This document shows, piece after piece, positions 62,641 to 64,000 of a stretch of DNA of 64,000 nucleotides. The stretch's first letter is position 1, and the number at the start of each line of letters is the position of its first letter. The translations under genes and the position numbers were made by a program. The DNA lies in assembly GCA_008711295.1 (NCBI GenBank), contig VUYV01000147.1:510552-574551 (forward strand), read 5' to 3'. Below the pieces are notes generated by a model. The model was not told the origin of the DNA, did not search any database, and saw only the letters and a list, made by a program, of their open reading frames with translations. This DNA comes from Anarhynchus alexandrinus. Lineage: Eukaryota; Chordata; Aves; Charadriiformes; Charadriidae.

Positions 62641-64000
62641 AGAGTCACTTTCCGTCCAAATCAAGACTGTAAAACTCCCTATTTAAGCGGAAAAAAGAAC
62701 AAAACTCTTCGGTGAATCATTGTTAAAAAATCTTTTTTAAAAAAACCTGCTTCTTTTATTGTCTTTCTTTCCTTCACTACTTTCTAAAGACGGATTTATT
62801 AATTGCTTTCCATTTTGCCATGTCATATACTCAAATTCAGCTCATTTATTGTTCTGCTCATGCTTTCCTGCCCCCTGAATTCTTCCTGGACATAATATGT
62901 AAAAATTGCTGCATTTCTTTACTCTCTGACTTATTTTTTCTGTCGGCTGGAATCCACGGGGCACATTTTTAGGTTCACCTATGCCACCATCTGACTGCAA
63001 ATGCTAAAAGTCAGTTAATTGTGATTAACACGCAAAACACTAACTTATCAGAAGAAGAGTGCATCATTTAACCAAGAATTTTTCTGGGCTGATCTACAGA
63101 GTTAAAGTATGTGCTGTGATCTACACACGAAAATGAAAATCAATAGACAGCAAAAAAAAGAAATACTTCGGGGAGATTCAGGTTCTACTGAGAGCATTCT
63201 CTTGGGGGAGTGCAAACATTTCAGACACGAACAAAAGCCATTGTTTGCCAGCTGAAGAGGAACAGAATTGCCAAGAGTTCTTTAGAGGAGGCTTATTCTG
63301 TCCTGTAGCCTGAGCACCCTACAGATAAGCATCAGGTAAGTTTAATGTTTTTCCTCAATTAGCTTAGCCACAGAGAAGTGTTGCTGTCCTAAGAAAACAT
63401 GTGTGAAATGTCCAGCCTAAGATGACTCACCTACTTAGAAGAGAAAACCTATAGATCTTACCTTTATCAGAGCCACAGAAAACAAATTTTCAGAGGATGG
63501 AGTGTCTCAGATGACTGATGTAATGAATTACCTAATCAATTTTCTGCTGAAGGACAAGGCAATTTCCTGTCTAGACTGTATTGTAGAAGTGCTTGATACT
63601 AATTTTCAGCAAGCAAAAGAATAGCTGTCTGTGACAATTTTCTGTTCACACAGAGCCCGCAGAAGACTCTGCAAGTTTTTAAAAGTAATACTGAACTGAC
63701 TAAAAACAGGATACACAATAAAACTTAACATCCTGCTCTCCTCAGTGTTTCTGTTGAGAGGAGACAGTGTTTATTTCCGACTTATCAATTGAGAAAATGT
63801 GATACTAAAGCTAACCTTGCCTCAGGTCTTCACTTACAACCTCTAGGCTGCATGACTTAACTGTGATACTCTCCTGTCTGTTATATCAAATTAATAGAAC
63901 TATTTGTGAACTAAAACGCTTTTTGAAAGTAAAGGTATCACAATTTGACTGATAGGTTGTTTCCCCTGCTCAGCCATTTTTGTCTCTATTATTAAGCTAT
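62641..64000. other. Intergenic sequence to the window end, no gene seen
   Basis: AT-rich. It may contain further 5' parts of the antisense L3-like element near 62700-63000, too diverged to assert. A consensus splice donor CAG|GTAAGT lies at 63333-63341 with no open frame of note before it. Confidence 0.4.

Noticed and set aside
1..64000. CRISPR arrays, tRNA or rRNA genes, prokaryotic operons, defence systems
   Set aside because: Nothing with such structure was seen; the repeats and gene structure are those of a bird nuclear genome.

Overview
This is vertebrate nuclear DNA, almost certainly from a bird. It is AT-rich and gene-poor. Its repeats are typical of birds: several CR1 LINE copies ending in the avian ATTCTATG-type tail, plus ERV LTRs of the kind common in avian genomes. 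No prokaryotic-style gene organisation, CRISPR array, rRNA or tRNA gene was seen. Species cannot be fixed from the sequence; the repeat content is compatible with Neoaves, but that is inference.

One protein-coding gene is convincing. It is a two-exon plus-strand member of the SLC32 (vesicular GABA/glycine transporter, VIAAT/VGAT) family. Exon 1 (23941-24249) encodes a 103-residue cytosolic tail and the start of the first membrane segment. A 24,196-bp phase-0 intron with GT/AG ends follows. Exon 2 (48446-49597) encodes the remaining 383 residues. The joined 486-residue frame has no stop or frameshift. By eye it is clearly SLC32, but too different from the very conserved SLC32A1 to be the ordinary orthologue. 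I read it as a second SLC32 paralogue retained in this lineage, and it is the most interesting thing in the window.

Layout: 1-23940 is upstream intergenic DNA. It holds a degenerate CR1 (1655-2113), an unidentified degraded element (about 4790-7100) whose 3' part recurs inverted at 10200-10417, a complete solo LTR with a 5-bp target duplication (8078-8790), an ancient L3/CR1-like remnant (9690-10120), a long CR1 (10408-12043), an older CR1 (14695-15172) and a CR1 tail (20608-20657). Two short protein-like open stretches of unknown origin lie at 19540-20411. The intron (24250-48445) contains a MIR remnant, two oppositely oriented LTR ends (29690-29870 and 30384-30930), a CR1 (30985-32496), L2-like tails and A/T-rich low-complexity tracts. 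Downstream (49598-64000) are the putative 3' UTR, a purine-rich tract, two MIR remnants, an antisense ancient CR1/L3 remnant (61380-62640) enclosing a small exon-like stretch, and otherwise unannotated sequence.

With a single gene there is no operon-like logic. The inferred role is proton-coupled loading of an inhibitory amino acid, or a related substrate, into synaptic-type vesicles. Substrate and expression cannot be read from the DNA. All similarity statements come from visual comparison with remembered family features, not from database searches.
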